From: Pontibacter sp. HSC-14F20
GTDB lineage: Bacteria > Bacteroidota > Bacteroidia > Cytophagales > Hymenobacteraceae
Direction: 5' to 3'
Assembly: GCF_019599265.1 (NCBI RefSeq)
Contig: NZ_JAHZTC010000012.1
Location: 1-64,000 of the forward strand
DNA length: 64,000 nt
How positions within the stretch are numbered: the first letter of the stretch is position 1; each line of letters begins with the position of its first letter. Below, piece after piece: positions 24,099-35,111 of the stretch. The translations under genes and the position numbers were made by a program. The notes under the pieces were generated by a model. It saw only the letters and a list, made by a program, of their open reading frames with translations. It was not told where the DNA came from and made no database searches.

Positions 24099-27023
24099 TT
24101 ATTGACTGCTATTGTTACTCAGGTTAAGCCAATCGTCTTTGGTGAGTGACTTAAAGAAACTGTTGTCAGCTGTTACCAGATCGGTGGCTAACTTCGACTT
24201 GTTCTGCTGCAGAATTTGGATCTTCTCCTCCACCGTATTGGGGCAGATAAGCCGCACGGCAATCACTTTCTTCTCCTGACCTATTCTGTAGCTACGGTCG
24301 ATGGCCTGGTTTTCCACGGCCGGGTTCCACCACGGGTCCACGATGAACACGTAATCAGCCGCTGTTAAATTAAGGCCTGTTCCCCCTGCTTTCAGGCTCA
24401 CCAGAAACACGCGAATCTCCTCGTCCGACTGAAACTGATCCACAACCTCGCCCCTGTTACGGGTGCTGCCGGTCAGGTATGAGTACTTGATATTTCCCTT
24501 TACCAGTTCCGCTTTAATCAGGTCGAGCATACCTACAAACTGAGAGAACACCAGCACTTTGTGGTGATGCGTTACATTCTGGATCTGCTGCATTAGCACC
24601 TGAATCTTGGCAGAAGTATCCGAGAAAAGTTTGGTATCGCAGGTAAGTAACGGAGAGTTGCAGATTTGGCGCAGTTTAGTGATGCCGCGTAACACGTGCA
24701 TCGGGTGCTTGGTCAGCTCCTCTTCTCCGCTGGCGTTAATGTAATCCCTGAACTCCTGCTCGGCGGTGTCGTATACCTTGCGCTGCTCCTCTCCCATTTC
24801 GCAGTACAGAATCATCTCTGTTTTGTCGGGCAATTCTTTGGCTACTTCGGCTTTTGTTCTTCTCAGCACAAACGGACCAATCTTCTCCTGCAGGGCCTGC
24901 GCACTTCTCCTGTCCTTAAACTTGTCGATGGGCATAGCATAGGTGTTCCGGAAGTAAGTTCTGGTACCCAACAGGCCGGGATTGACAAAGGAAAGCTGCG
25001 CATAAATATCGAAGGTGTTGTTCTCAAACGGCGTACCTGTCAGCACCACCTTGTTATAAGAATGCAGCAAACAGGCCGCTTTGTAGCGCTGTGAGTTCGG
25101 GTTCTTGATGTTCTGCGACTCATCCAGGAAGGTATAGCCGAAGGTATATTTCTTCAGAAAAACAATGTCAGCGAACAGGGTGTTGTAAGTTGTAATCACG
25201 ACATCACAAACCTGAAAGGCATCTGTGGCCTTTGCTCTGTTCGGGCCGTGGTGTATGTGTACTTGGAGCGATGGGGCGAACCTTTGCAGTTCAGCTTGCC
25301 AGTTAGGTATAAGCGACGTCGGCACGACCAGCAGATGCGTTTGCCGCTCCCGTTTCTCACGCAGCATTAGCATAAAAGCTATAATTTGCACTGTTTTACC
25401 CAGCCCCATGTCGTCGGCGAGACAGCCGCCAAATTGCAGGTCGTCTAGAAAATTGAGCCACTTCAAGCCCTGCAACTGGTAAGGCCGCAAAGTGGTTTGT
25501 AGTCCGGCCGGTGCAGGTATAGGAGTGATGTTTTCCACGTTGCTCAACTGTGTCTGGTACCACCACAGCTCTTTGTGCACTTGCTCATCCAGCATATAAT
25601 CTTCGAACAATTCTGTGAGCACAGCAAAGTTCGTTTTGGGAATCTGTAGCTGTTCCTCCTCTACTATACCTGTGTCGAAATAGACTTTTAGCTTCTGGAG
25701 CCACTCCTCAGGCATAATGCCCATGGTACCGTCGTCGAGCAGCACGTACTTGCTTTTGTTCACAACTGATTTTTTCAGCTGCTTGAGCGTAGCCTTCTTA
25801 CGGCCGAATTTTACCTGCACCGTTACATTAAACCAGTTCAGGCCACTGTCTACCTGAATGGCCACCGCGGCTTTGTGCTGGTTGAGTTTGTTGCCCTGCA
25901 GGTCGTTGAAGCCGAGAATGGTCACTCCGTGCGCCGCCAGGTTATCGAAGGCATCTAGAAACCAGGCCTCATCCAGGAACCTGTCTTTGTGCAGGTAAAA
26001 ATAGTCGAGCATGCTGTCGAGCTGCTCCCAGAAGTGCGGGTGCTGCTGTATCAGCAACTTTGTAAAAGCTGCTTCCGCCTCCGTGTTGCGCGCTACAAAG
26101 AAAGGCCTGCCCATGTTATCCTGGTCATAAATCAGCTTATTGGACAGCAGCGGAATTTCGATTTCGCCATACCGCATAAAAGGGTGCAGCAGCACATAAT
26201 TCTCTGACTCGATCAGGTATAGCACCTTCTCCAGTTCATGGTTAAAGCCCCTGCTCCTCAATTGCGCTTTAGTGGCAGGCTTCAGGTAGGTATACTCCAC
26301 GGGCACATGCGTGTCTATCCTGGACAGCACCTGCTGCTGAAACTGGAAGAAGGCATCGTGGGACAACTGCAGCTCCTGGTCGTGCTTTTTGAAATAGGCT
26401 ATAACGGCAGGTAGGTGCGGATTAGGACACTGATACCAGGCGTCATCGGCCACCAGGAAATGCTCATACCTGACATGGATGCGGTTAAGGGGATAGTACG
26501 TACCGTTTATAAACAGATCGCTGGTGATGTTAAACACGTCGCTGTTCAGCCCGATGCGTACTTTAAAATCTATCTGCGGCTGCGTGACCTGAACAGGTGT
26601 AATGGAGCGCGGCGTTATTTTTTCGGATACTTCGCTGTCGTGCAGATAGAAGGTATAGCGCAGCGGATTGCGCACCAGCGCTTTAAAACTGGCTGCATCC
26701 GTAGCTGACTTTTCGTAGAAACTCTGGAAGCGGGCAACAGCGCTGTAGAACTTCAACTCGTCTGGCTGCTCCGTTCGCCATACCTGTTCGAGCGGATTTA
26801 GTACCGTAAATGGTGCTTTCAGTTCGCCAGTGCTGCTCAGGTTGCAGGATACCAATTGGGCACTAAACAAATTATAGTAGCGGTGCCGACCAATTACAAC
26901 AATAGTTCTGGTATCGGATGCGGCTTTGGAGATTTGTGGTTGAGAAGCAAGGTATGCAGCAAAATTCGCCCCAGGGTCATCTGCGTTGTCAAAAGGTTCG
27001 AACGGTGGGTATTGCTCTTCCAT
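24099..27023 (-). CDS. SNF2-family DEAD/DEAH-like helicase
   Basis: A 974-aa Swi2/Snf2 ATPase. The N-terminal half (1-500) is a lineage-specific region of unknown role. The C-terminal half holds the helicase core: Walker A DDMGLGKTVQI near residue 534, motif II DESQNIKNP near 633, motif III VVLTGTPFENN, and the second RecA lobe with QAIDRSYRIGQEKKVIAVRL near 903. Such bacterial proteins translocate on double-stranded DNA and are linked to transcription recycling, repair or, in operons, to defence. I see no nuclease or methylase partner here, so a housekeeping role is more likely. TAACTTTG upstream is a fitting -7 box. Confidence 0.88.
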   Translation of the reverse strand: MEEQYPPFEPFDNADDPGANFAAYLASQPQISKAASDTRTIVVIGRHRYYNLFSAQLVSCNLSSTGELKAPFTVLNPLEQVWRTEQPDELKFYSAVARFQSFYEKSATDAASFKALVRNPLRYTFYLHDSEVSEKITPRSITPVQVTQPQIDFKVRIGLNSDVFNITSDLFINGTYYPLNRIHVRYEHFLVADDAWYQCPNPHLPAVIAYFKKHDQELQLSHDAFFQFQQQVLSRIDTHVPVEYTYLKPATKAQLRSRGFNHELEKVLYLIESENYVLLHPFMRYGEIEIPLLSNKLIYDQDNMGRPFFVARNTEAEAAFTKLLIQQHPHFWEQLDSMLDYFYLHKDRFLDEAWFLDAFDNLAAHGVTILGFNDLQGNKLNQHKAAVAIQVDSGLNWFNVTVQVKFGRKKATLKQLKKSVVNKSKYVLLDDGTMGIMPEEWLQKLKVYFDTGIVEEEQLQIPKTNFAVLTELFEDYMLDEQVHKELWWYQTQLSNVENITPIPAPAGLQTTLRPYQLQGLKWLNFLDDLQFGGCLADDMGLGKTVQIIAFMLMLREKRERQTHLLVVPTSLIPNWQAELQRFAPSLQVHIHHGPNRAKATDAFQVCDVVITTYNTLFADIVFLKKYTFGYTFLDESQNIKNPNSQRYKAACLLHSYNKVVLTGTPFENNTFDIYAQLSFVNPGLLGTRTYFRNTYAMPIDKFKDRRSAQALQEKIGPFVLRRTKAEVAKELPDKTEMILYCEMGEEQRKVYDTAEQEFRDYINASGEEELTKHPMHVLRGITKLRQICNSPLLTCDTKLFSDTSAKIQVLMQQIQNVTHHHKVLVFSQFVGMLDLIKAELVKGNIKYSYLTGSTRNRGEVVDQFQSDEEIRVFLVSLKAGGTGLNLTAADYVFIVDPWWNPAVENQAIDRSYRIGQEKKVIAVRLICPNTVEEKIQILQQNKSKLATDLVTADNSFFKSLTKDDWLNLSNNSSQ

Positions 27024-27074
27024 TATTGCTTCTCAGGTAGCCGTTGTACTTATAAGGTTGGCTATGCCTAACTT

Positions 27075-27082
27075 CAAAGTTA
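27075..27082 (-). promoter_or_regulatory. -7 element TAACTTTG before the SNF2 helicase gene
   Basis: An exact TAnnTTTG match on the minus strand, ending 51 bp upstream of the ATG. No TTTG is seen at the expected -33 distance. Confidence 0.4.
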
Positions 27083-27094
27083 ATGGTTTAAAAC

Positions 27095-27127
27095 AAAAAA
27101 GGCTGCCCGATCGCTCAGGCAGCCTTT
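27095..27127 (-). terminator. Terminator of the isocitrate dehydrogenase gene
   Basis: GGCTGCC (27101-27107) / GGCAGCC (27118-27124), extended by A-T pairs, with a U-run on the minus strand. It lies 24 bp after the stop codon of icd. Confidence 0.8.
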
Positions 27128-27150
27128 CCATTTATACTTTATACCTCTGA

Positions 27151-29364
<2,214 letters not shown>

Positions 29365-29445
29365 TTAAAATTTAGTTTCAGGGACTCTGGTCTACCGCCT
29401 TTTATCAGCTGGCAAACCACTTTTCCCCCACGCTAGTTTAAGAAG

Positions 29446-29453
29446 CAAATATA
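29446..29453 (-). promoter_or_regulatory. -7 element TATATTTG before icd
   Basis: An exact TAnnTTTG match on the minus strand, 93 bp before the icd ATG; no clear -33 element. Confidence 0.35.
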
Positions 29454-29633
29454 AGAGTCTTTTTGATAAGGCTAAACCTTCCTGCAGTGTTTCGTCTGCA
29501 CCGTACGGCCATGCTCCTTCTTCTTAAAATTGGACAAAAATCAGGACGTGCGCACAGCCTAAATGCAACCGAATTCTATACTTCTCGTTTCTAGCCACAG
29601 TGCCTACTTTATTAACATGTTGTAATACTTGCT

Positions 29634-30512
29634 ATGTTTTTGAACCACACAGTCAACTTTAGATATCTATTATTTCTTTATTTTATTCTATTTTCAACAG
29701 CCTGTACAGACAGTGAGACCAAGGAAGAGATAGAGCCACAGCAGGAGGAGGTGACGCTCAGAATTATGCCTTTGGGTAATTCGATCACGCAGGGAGGAGA
29801 AGTTAACCCGAGCTACCGGTATGAACTCTGGAAAATGCTGGTAGATGCCGGTTTGAAGTTTGAGTTTGTGGGCTCGATGGATACCAACTGGTACCGGGAA
29901 GCTCCCAATACGGAGCATGGCGCTGATGTGGCCTCTCCGGTGATGGGGGAAACATACAAAGGGCAGACTTTCACGAACAAACACGAAGGACACTGGGGTT
30001 GGGCCACTACGGACCTCCTGAACGGCTACGAGAATCCGACCCAGTACAAGCGCGACAAAGGCAAGTTGAGTGACTGGCTGAAGGGCTATACCCCGGATGT
30101 GGTGATGATGCACCTGGGCACCAACGATATGATCCACAGCGAGCCAACGGACGGTACCATCAATAGAATAGAAGAGATCATCGGGCAGCTACGCGCCGAC
30201 AACGAAAACGTCGCAATTCTGCTGGCCAAGATCACGCCTATACCTGAACAGTACGCCAATATTGATTCAACCCAATATTTTGTATCCCTTTTGCCAGCAC
30301 TGGCATCCCGCCTTTCAACTCAAAAATCTCCAATTATTGTAGTTGATGTAAACTCCGGCTACAATCCGGCCACCTATACCTACGACGCACTGCACCCGAA
30401 CACTGTCGGAGAAAAATTCATTGCAAAGCGTTGGTATGATGCCATCAGGGCAAACGAGGAGACATTGTACAATTTGGCAGCAAAACGCCACCGCAGAGAG
30501 TCAGGACAATAG
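29634..30512 (+). CDS. SGNH/GDSL-family esterase lipoprotein
   Basis: A 292-aa secreted hydrolase. A lipoprotein signal ends at the Cys in LFSTACTDSE (about residue 24). Block I IMPLGNSITQGG holds the nucleophilic Ser, block III GHWGWATTDLL and MMHLGTNDMIH supply Gly and Asn of the oxyanion hole, and block V DALHPNTVGEKF holds Asp and His. The layout resembles carbohydrate esterase family 3-type acetyl-xylan esterases, so deacetylation of plant polysaccharide at the cell surface is a good guess. The next gene is a close paralogue, 87 bp downstream of this stop when read from its likely start. Confidence 0.88.
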   Translation: MFLNHTVNFRYLLFLYFILFSTACTDSETKEEIEPQQEEVTLRIMPLGNSITQGGEVNPSYRYELWKMLVDAGLKFEFVGSMDTNWYREAPNTEHGADVASPVMGETYKGQTFTNKHEGHWGWATTDLLNGYENPTQYKRDKGKLSDWLKGYTPDVVMMHLGTNDMIHSEPTDGTINRIEEIIGQLRADNENVAILLAKITPIPEQYANIDSTQYFVSLLPALASRLSTQKSPIIVVDVNSGYNPATYTYDALHPNTVGEKFIAKRWYDAIRANEETLYNLAAKRHRRESGQ

Positions 30513-30599
30513 CATCTGATGCCCCAAACTAAGCGCAACTCAATAGAGTTGCGCACGTTTTATGAGCTACTTAGTACCAATCACTTAGCTTACCGTTCT

Positions 30600-31910
30600 A
30601 TGCTCTCCCCTTTCTCCCGCTACCGAAAACAAGCTTACACCTTCCTCCTTTCCCTGTTCATTATTTTCGAGGTATATCCCCAAGCTCAGCCAATCAGAAT
30701 TATGCCGCTTGGTAATTCGATTACGCAGGGGAATATGGAATTTGTCAGCTACCGGTATCCGCTGTGGAAAAAACTGATCGATGCGGAAGTCAACTTTGAG
30801 TTTGTAGGTTCTCACACAACAAATAATGGAGGTACCCCTACTTTCCTGGACTACAATGGGCAATCATTTAGCAACAGAAACGAAGGCCACTGGGGCTGGA
30901 CCACAGATCAGATACTTGCCAACATAGCACAGTGGGCAGGTACGTATAAACCGGATATTGTTTTGATGCATCTCGGCACAAACGATACGTTCATGAATCA
31001 AGGTATAGACAACACGGTGGATGAATTAAAAGCCGTTATAGCCGCAATTCACGACAACTCGCCTGGTGTCACCATATTGCTGGCTAAACTAATTCCAGCT
31101 GATGGACAGGTGGTTGGCACAGACCAAGCCCGAAACATCCAACTATTAAACCAGCGAATCGAGGCTTTGGTAGACGCACAACCTGCCGATGGACCACCCA
31201 TTATATTAGTCGATCAAAATACCGGATTTGTTGCAATGGAAGGGAAAGACACTTATGACGGTATACACCCGGACTCAAGTGGTATGGAGAGAATGGCTCA
31301 GGTTTGGTTTGAGGCGATCATGAACGAAATAACCATTCCGCTGCCGGTGGAGCTGCACAGTTTTAAAGGTATAGCTACTCAAAGCGGGGTGCGATTGGAG
31401 TGGGAAACAGCTTCGGAACTGGATAACGAATTTTTTGAAGTACAACGTGGGCAATCCGTTACCGAGTTTGATTCCATTGGTCGCGTGGAAGGTGCAGGTA
31501 CGACCTCCTTGCCTCAAAGCTATACCTACCAGGACAAAAAAGCTGGCAACGGCGTCAACTACTACCGCCTGCGCCAGGTGGACTTTGACGGTACAGCGAG
31601 CTACTCTCCAATAGTGGCAGTAAGCCTGATGCAGGCCACGACCGAAGATATGCGGGTATACCCGACCCGAACCAAAAGCAGCAATTCGGTTACGGTACAA
31701 ATGCAGGCATTGCAGCCCCTGGAGAAGTTCAACATCTCTGTCTATACCCTGGAAGGAAAACTGATAAAGGAATTTGAAGCAGAAGCCGACAACCGGGGCA
31801 ATTTTATACAGTTGCTCAACACAGCCGAGCTAAGTAACGGTAGTATGTATATGGTACGGGCTTCGCTTTCAGGCAGGGCTTTTATCCGCCACCTCATGAT
31901 CGACCGTTAA
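30600..31910 (+). CDS. SGNH/GDSL-family esterase with T9SS C-terminal domain
   Basis: A 436-aa paralogue of the preceding esterase. I start at the ATG at 30600, which gives a signal peptide (YTFLLSLFIIFEVYPQAQ); an extension to 30519 is open but buries it. Catalytic blocks are IMPLGNSITQGN, GHWGWTTDQIL, LMHLGTNDTF and DGIHPDSSGMER. After residue about 245 a fibronectin-like stretch (RLEWETASELDNEFFEVQRG) and a T9SS sorting domain follow (VYPTRTKSSNSVTVQ...NGSMYMVRASL). The first paralogue is membrane-anchored, this one is a type IX cargo, so the pair places the same activity at two sites. Confidence 0.88.
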   Translation: MLSPFSRYRKQAYTFLLSLFIIFEVYPQAQPIRIMPLGNSITQGNMEFVSYRYPLWKKLIDAEVNFEFVGSHTTNNGGTPTFLDYNGQSFSNRNEGHWGWTTDQILANIAQWAGTYKPDIVLMHLGTNDTFMNQGIDNTVDELKAVIAAIHDNSPGVTILLAKLIPADGQVVGTDQARNIQLLNQRIEALVDAQPADGPPIILVDQNTGFVAMEGKDTYDGIHPDSSGMERMAQVWFEAIMNEITIPLPVELHSFKGIATQSGVRLEWETASELDNEFFEVQRGQSVTEFDSIGRVEGAGTTSLPQSYTYQDKKAGNGVNYYRLRQVDFDGTASYSPIVAVSLMQATTEDMRVYPTRTKSSNSVTVQMQALQPLEKFNISVYTLEGKLIKEFEAEADNRGNFIQLLNTAELSNGSMYMVRASLSGRAFIRHLMIDR

Positions 31911-31915
31911 GCCGC

Positions 31916-32548
31916 CTATACCTGACTATCGTATCGCTGCCTGAGCAGGTGTATTACTTCCGCATCGCTCACTTGCTCAAATTCCTCGTAAAATTGCCCC
32001 ACCGCCTGAAACATGGGAGGCGCCAGCAGGTATACCACTTCATCTACAATAGCCTCAAACTGCTGAATGGCAGTCAGCGGGGCAACAGGTACTGCTACAA
32101 TGATCTTGCGGGGTTGCTTGTTTCTGGCCATGTTCACAGTAGACAGCAGTGTTTTGCCTGTGGCGATGCCATCATCTACAATGATCACGATGCGATCACG
32201 CAGGTCAACAGGCTGGCGGTTGCCCATAAAGAGCCTGTATTGTTGGCACAGACTCTCCTTTAGCCGCTCTACTTCTGCCTGTATGTATGCCGCCGGCACA
32301 TCTGCCCGTTTATCGACTTCCACATCTTCCAGACTTACCGCTCCTATCGCAAACTCCGGGTTAGCGGGGTGCCCGATTTTTTTTGAAACGATCACATCCA
32401 AAGGCATACTCAACCGCTGGGCAATCGGTGCAGCCACTGGCACCCCTCCCCTAGGTATAGCCAACACCACCCCCTTCTGCCCTTTGTAGTGCTCCAGCCT
32501 ATCGGCCAGCATCTCTGCAGCAACTTGCCGGTTAGGTATCATTTCCAT
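31916..32548 (-). CDS. Phosphoribosyltransferase
   Basis: A 210-aa type I phosphoribosyltransferase-fold protein. The PRPP-binding loop is IVIIVDDGIATGKTLL (about residues 121-136), preceded by the PRT core AIPRGGVPVAAPIAQRL near residue 30 and VIVSKKIGHPANPEFAIGAV. The base specificity is not known. The next gene on the same strand is a dienelactone-hydrolase-like protein; in some actinobacteria, for example mycobacteria, these two domains are fused in one protein, so they probably act together. Gene end and the SGNH gene end are only 5 bp apart, in convergent orientation. Confidence 0.85.
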   Translation of the reverse strand: MEMIPNRQVAAEMLADRLEHYKGQKGVVLAIPRGGVPVAAPIAQRLSMPLDVIVSKKIGHPANPEFAIGAVSLEDVEVDKRADVPAAYIQAEVERLKESLCQQYRLFMGNRQPVDLRDRIVIIVDDGIATGKTLLSTVNMARNKQPRKIIVAVPVAPLTAIQQFEAIVDEVVYLLAPPMFQAVGQFYEEFEQVSDAEVIHLLRQRYDSQV

Positions 32549-32655
32549 GGGCTTTAAATTATTGTGTGAATGAGTGAGTTGGTGGATGAGTGAATGTTAA
32601 ATTGTTGATTATTGAGACACAAAATAATTCACTCCATCACCGACTTACTCATTCG

Positions 32656-33336
32656 CTAACTCTCCCTCAACGGGTGCTGCTTGCTGGGTTCCAGGTATTT
32701 CCGGAACCAGTCTGTAGCCAGTTGGGCTGCCATTTCCAGCGCTCCTGGTTCTTCGAACAAATGCGTGGCGTCGGGTACAAGCTCCAGATCTTTTAAGCAT
32801 TGCAACCGGTCCTGTGCCCACCTGTTGAGATCGAGCACCTCTTCATCCAGGCCACCTACAATCAGCAGGGTCGGGCTTTGCACATCGGGGAGCACCTCAC
32901 CGGCCAGGTCAGGTCGACCACCGCGGCTCACGACAGCATCAATGATATCACCGCCCAATGCGGCCGCGGCACTCAGCGCCGAAGCGGCTCCGGTACTCGC
33001 TCCGAACAGGCCGATGCGCAGGTCTTTGGTATAGTCGTTTTGCTGGATCGATGTCACCGCATCGATCAGGCGCGTGGTGAGCAGGGCTATGTCAAAGCGG
33101 TTTTCTTGTCGCTGGTCCTCCTCTTCGGTGAGCAGGTCGAACAGCAGGGTTGCAAAATGGGAACGCTGTAGGTGCTCCGCTACAAACCGATTGCGCGGGC
33201 TGAGGCGACTGCTCCCACTGCCATGCGAAAAAATAACCAGTCCCTTAGCATCCGCTGGCACTGCCAGGTCCCCGGTCAGCTGTGCGTTTCCAGCCTTAAA
33301 CTGCAGGCTGTCGTTGAATATGAAATTTGTCATCAA
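32656..33336 (-). CDS. Dienelactone-hydrolase-like alpha/beta hydrolase
   Basis: A 226-aa cytoplasmic alpha/beta hydrolase. The oxyanion segment is VIFSHGSGSSRLSPRN (about 33-48), the nucleophile elbow GASTGAA near residue 114, the acid in LLIVGGLDEEVLDLN and the His in PDATHLFEEPG near 198. The protein is the predicted upstream partner of the phosphoribosyltransferase 107 bp further down on the same strand. The gap between them has short repeats of TGAGTGA/TCACTCA type but no gene. The substrate is unknown. Confidence 0.85.
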   Translation of the reverse strand: MMTNFIFNDSLQFKAGNAQLTGDLAVPADAKGLVIFSHGSGSSRLSPRNRFVAEHLQRSHFATLLFDLLTEEEDQRQENRFDIALLTTRLIDAVTSIQQNDYTKDLRIGLFGASTGAASALSAAAALGGDIIDAVVSRGGRPDLAGEVLPDVQSPTLLIVGGLDEEVLDLNRWAQDRLQCLKDLELVPDATHLFEEPGALEMAAQLATDWFRKYLEPSKQHPLRES

Positions 33337-33480
33337 GTTTGTTTTCGTCCGTTAAGTTTCTGTAAGATTAATTTACGTCTTGGTATAGTAATAGTTGAAA
33401 TACGACAGGTATAGGTGCGCATCGGTATAAGCCCCACTTTCCAAAATCACGTATAGAAGCTATACCTAAAACCCAGGCGC

Positions 33481-34169
33481 ATGCGCAACACCATCTTGAC
33501 TTTACTGACCTGCCTAACACTCTTTTCAGGTATAACATCCTGCGGAGCAGGTGACCCGGAGCAAAGCATGGCAGCACAGCAAGCCGATGAGCACCAGCGC
33601 CTCGAAGAAGTGCAGGAGGAGCATATCCGCAGGGGAAGCGCTTCTAATCAGGACACTATACCTTTTGGACAGGCTTTCGCACGCTTCATGGCGGCCTTGC
33701 AAGCTTCTGATACACCACACTCAACCAGTTCATTCATCCGGACCACGGACTTTGGATTATAGAGCAGCCCGGCGCTATGCCCAGGATGACGCGAGTCACC
33801 GACATTCGGGATTTCAAGCGTGAGTTTCAGAACCGAACTTTCTTCACCATCCGGGAAGAAGTAAAAACCTGCGACCTGCGTGAGGAGACCTGGCCTTCTT
33901 TTGACTGCGCGGACCTGAACTACGACGTTGGTCAGTCGGGCTACAGCAAAGACGGTTGCTTTGTATCAGATCCTGCTAAGTTCCAACAGAGCGGTTACTG
34001 GGATTATGCCAGCCTTCCGGATGCAGAGATTAAGCAGATTAAGGCCACTTTGCCGCTTTTGCAAAAATCAGTTTTGCACACAACCACTTCTTTTGAGTTT
34101 CACTTCGGCTCAGTAGACGGCCAGTGGCGCTTGCTCTTCGCTAAATTGATCTCCCCTTGCAGTGCTTGA
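33481..34169 (+). pseudogene. Lipoprotein gene with a frameshift
   Basis: Two adjoining plus-strand frames form one protein of about 229 aa. The first carries a lipoprotein signal (MRNTILTLLTCLTLFSGITSC, Cys21), an acidic helix and FGQAFARFMAALQASDTP, then turns into nonsense and stops at 33762. Shifting frame near 33713-33722 gives LNQFIHPDHGLWIIEQPGAM, which runs without a break into PRMTRVTDIRDFKREFQNRT and on to the stop at 34169. One base is missing around TACACCACAC. It may be a real pseudogene or a sequencing error. The family is unknown; an envelope location is likely. Confidence 0.75.
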
Positions 34170-34358
34170 GCGAGCTCTGGAATGAGCGAATGGATAAATG
34201 AGCAATAAAGCAGAACTCCAGAGCTTGATGAGGTTGCTTCGGAGTGACAGCATAGGAAAACAAAGAATTAAACGTCCGGATATACTAAACGTAACCTCAA
34301 TAAAAAATACCCACTCATTCATTCAGAACTCACTCAACTATAACTTACTCAATCAAAA

Positions 34359-35045
34359 ATGGCTTATTACCGACGCTTCGATCAGCCTGCTCCCGATCCC
34401 GCCTTGCTTGCCCGCCTTACCGAACAGCAACGCGAAATGCAGGCGCGCATCATTATCCAAAAGCCAGACTTTGACCTGAAACTGATTGCCGGCTGCGATT
34501 CTTCATTTGTGGGGGAGGACCATATACTATCGGTTTTTGTGTTACTCTCATATCCGGAATTAGAGGTGCTGGAGAAGGTATGGCATTATGGTGAAGTGGA
34601 GCTGCCTTACGTACCGGGTTTCCTTTCTTTCCGTGAGGCTCCCAATCTGCTTAAGGCCTACGAGAAACTCCAGCAAAAGCCCGACCTGATCATGGTGGAC
34701 GGCCACGGCATCTCCCACCCCCGCCGCTTAGGTATAGCCACACACTTGGGTCTGCAACTAAACAAACCGACCATGGGCGTCGCCAAAAAAGTGCTGGTGG
34801 GCAGGTATCAGGAACCCGATGTTTTGAAAGGCTCCATTTCACCATTAGAGCACAAAGGAGAACTTGTCGGGAACGTGCTGCGCACCAAGGATAATGTAAA
34901 GCCCGTCTTCGTCTCTGCTGGCCACCTGATGGATCTGGCTTCTGCTACGGAAATTGCGATGGCGTGCGCCGTGAAGCATAAACTACCGGAGCCAACCAGG
35001 CTGGCGGATCATTATGCGGCGGTGTTTAAGCGTGAGGTGAAATAA
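34359..35045 (+). CDS. nfi: Endonuclease V (deoxyinosine 3' endonuclease)
   Basis: A 228-aa repair nuclease that cuts the second phosphodiester bond 3' to deoxyinosine formed by adenine deamination. Signature segments are GCDSSFVGEDH (first catalytic Asp, about residue 46), the damage-binding wedge ELPYVPGFLSFREAP (about 83-97), MVDGHGISHPRRLGIATHLG (second Asp and His), and GVAKKVLVG. The length is normal. The gene follows the broken lipoprotein gene by 190 bp and is followed by an unrelated secreted protein. Confidence 0.95.
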   Translation: MAYYRRFDQPAPDPALLARLTEQQREMQARIIIQKPDFDLKLIAGCDSSFVGEDHILSVFVLLSYPELEVLEKVWHYGEVELPYVPGFLSFREAPNLLKAYEKLQQKPDLIMVDGHGISHPRRLGIATHLGLQLNKPTMGVAKKVLVGRYQEPDVLKGSISPLEHKGELVGNVLRTKDNVKPVFVSAGHLMDLASATEIAMACAVKHKLPEPTRLADHYAAVFKREVK

Positions 35046-35080
35046 AATTCTATAGTATTTCGCTATCAGCTGGATAAGAT

Positions 35081-35088
35081 TAGTTTTG
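35081..35088 (+). promoter_or_regulatory. -7 element TAGTTTTG before the gene at 35112
   Basis: An exact TAnnTTTG match; TTTC at 35058-35061 takes the place of a -33 TTTG with a spacer near 19. The leader would be about 17 nt. Confidence 0.5.
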
Positions 35089-35111
35089 CAGCTTATACCT
35101 TATCCCACTAT

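Noticed and set aside
24099-27023. SNF2 helicase as part of a defence system
   Set aside because: No nuclease, methylase or phospholipase-type partner lies beside it; the neighbours are metabolic genes or unknown.
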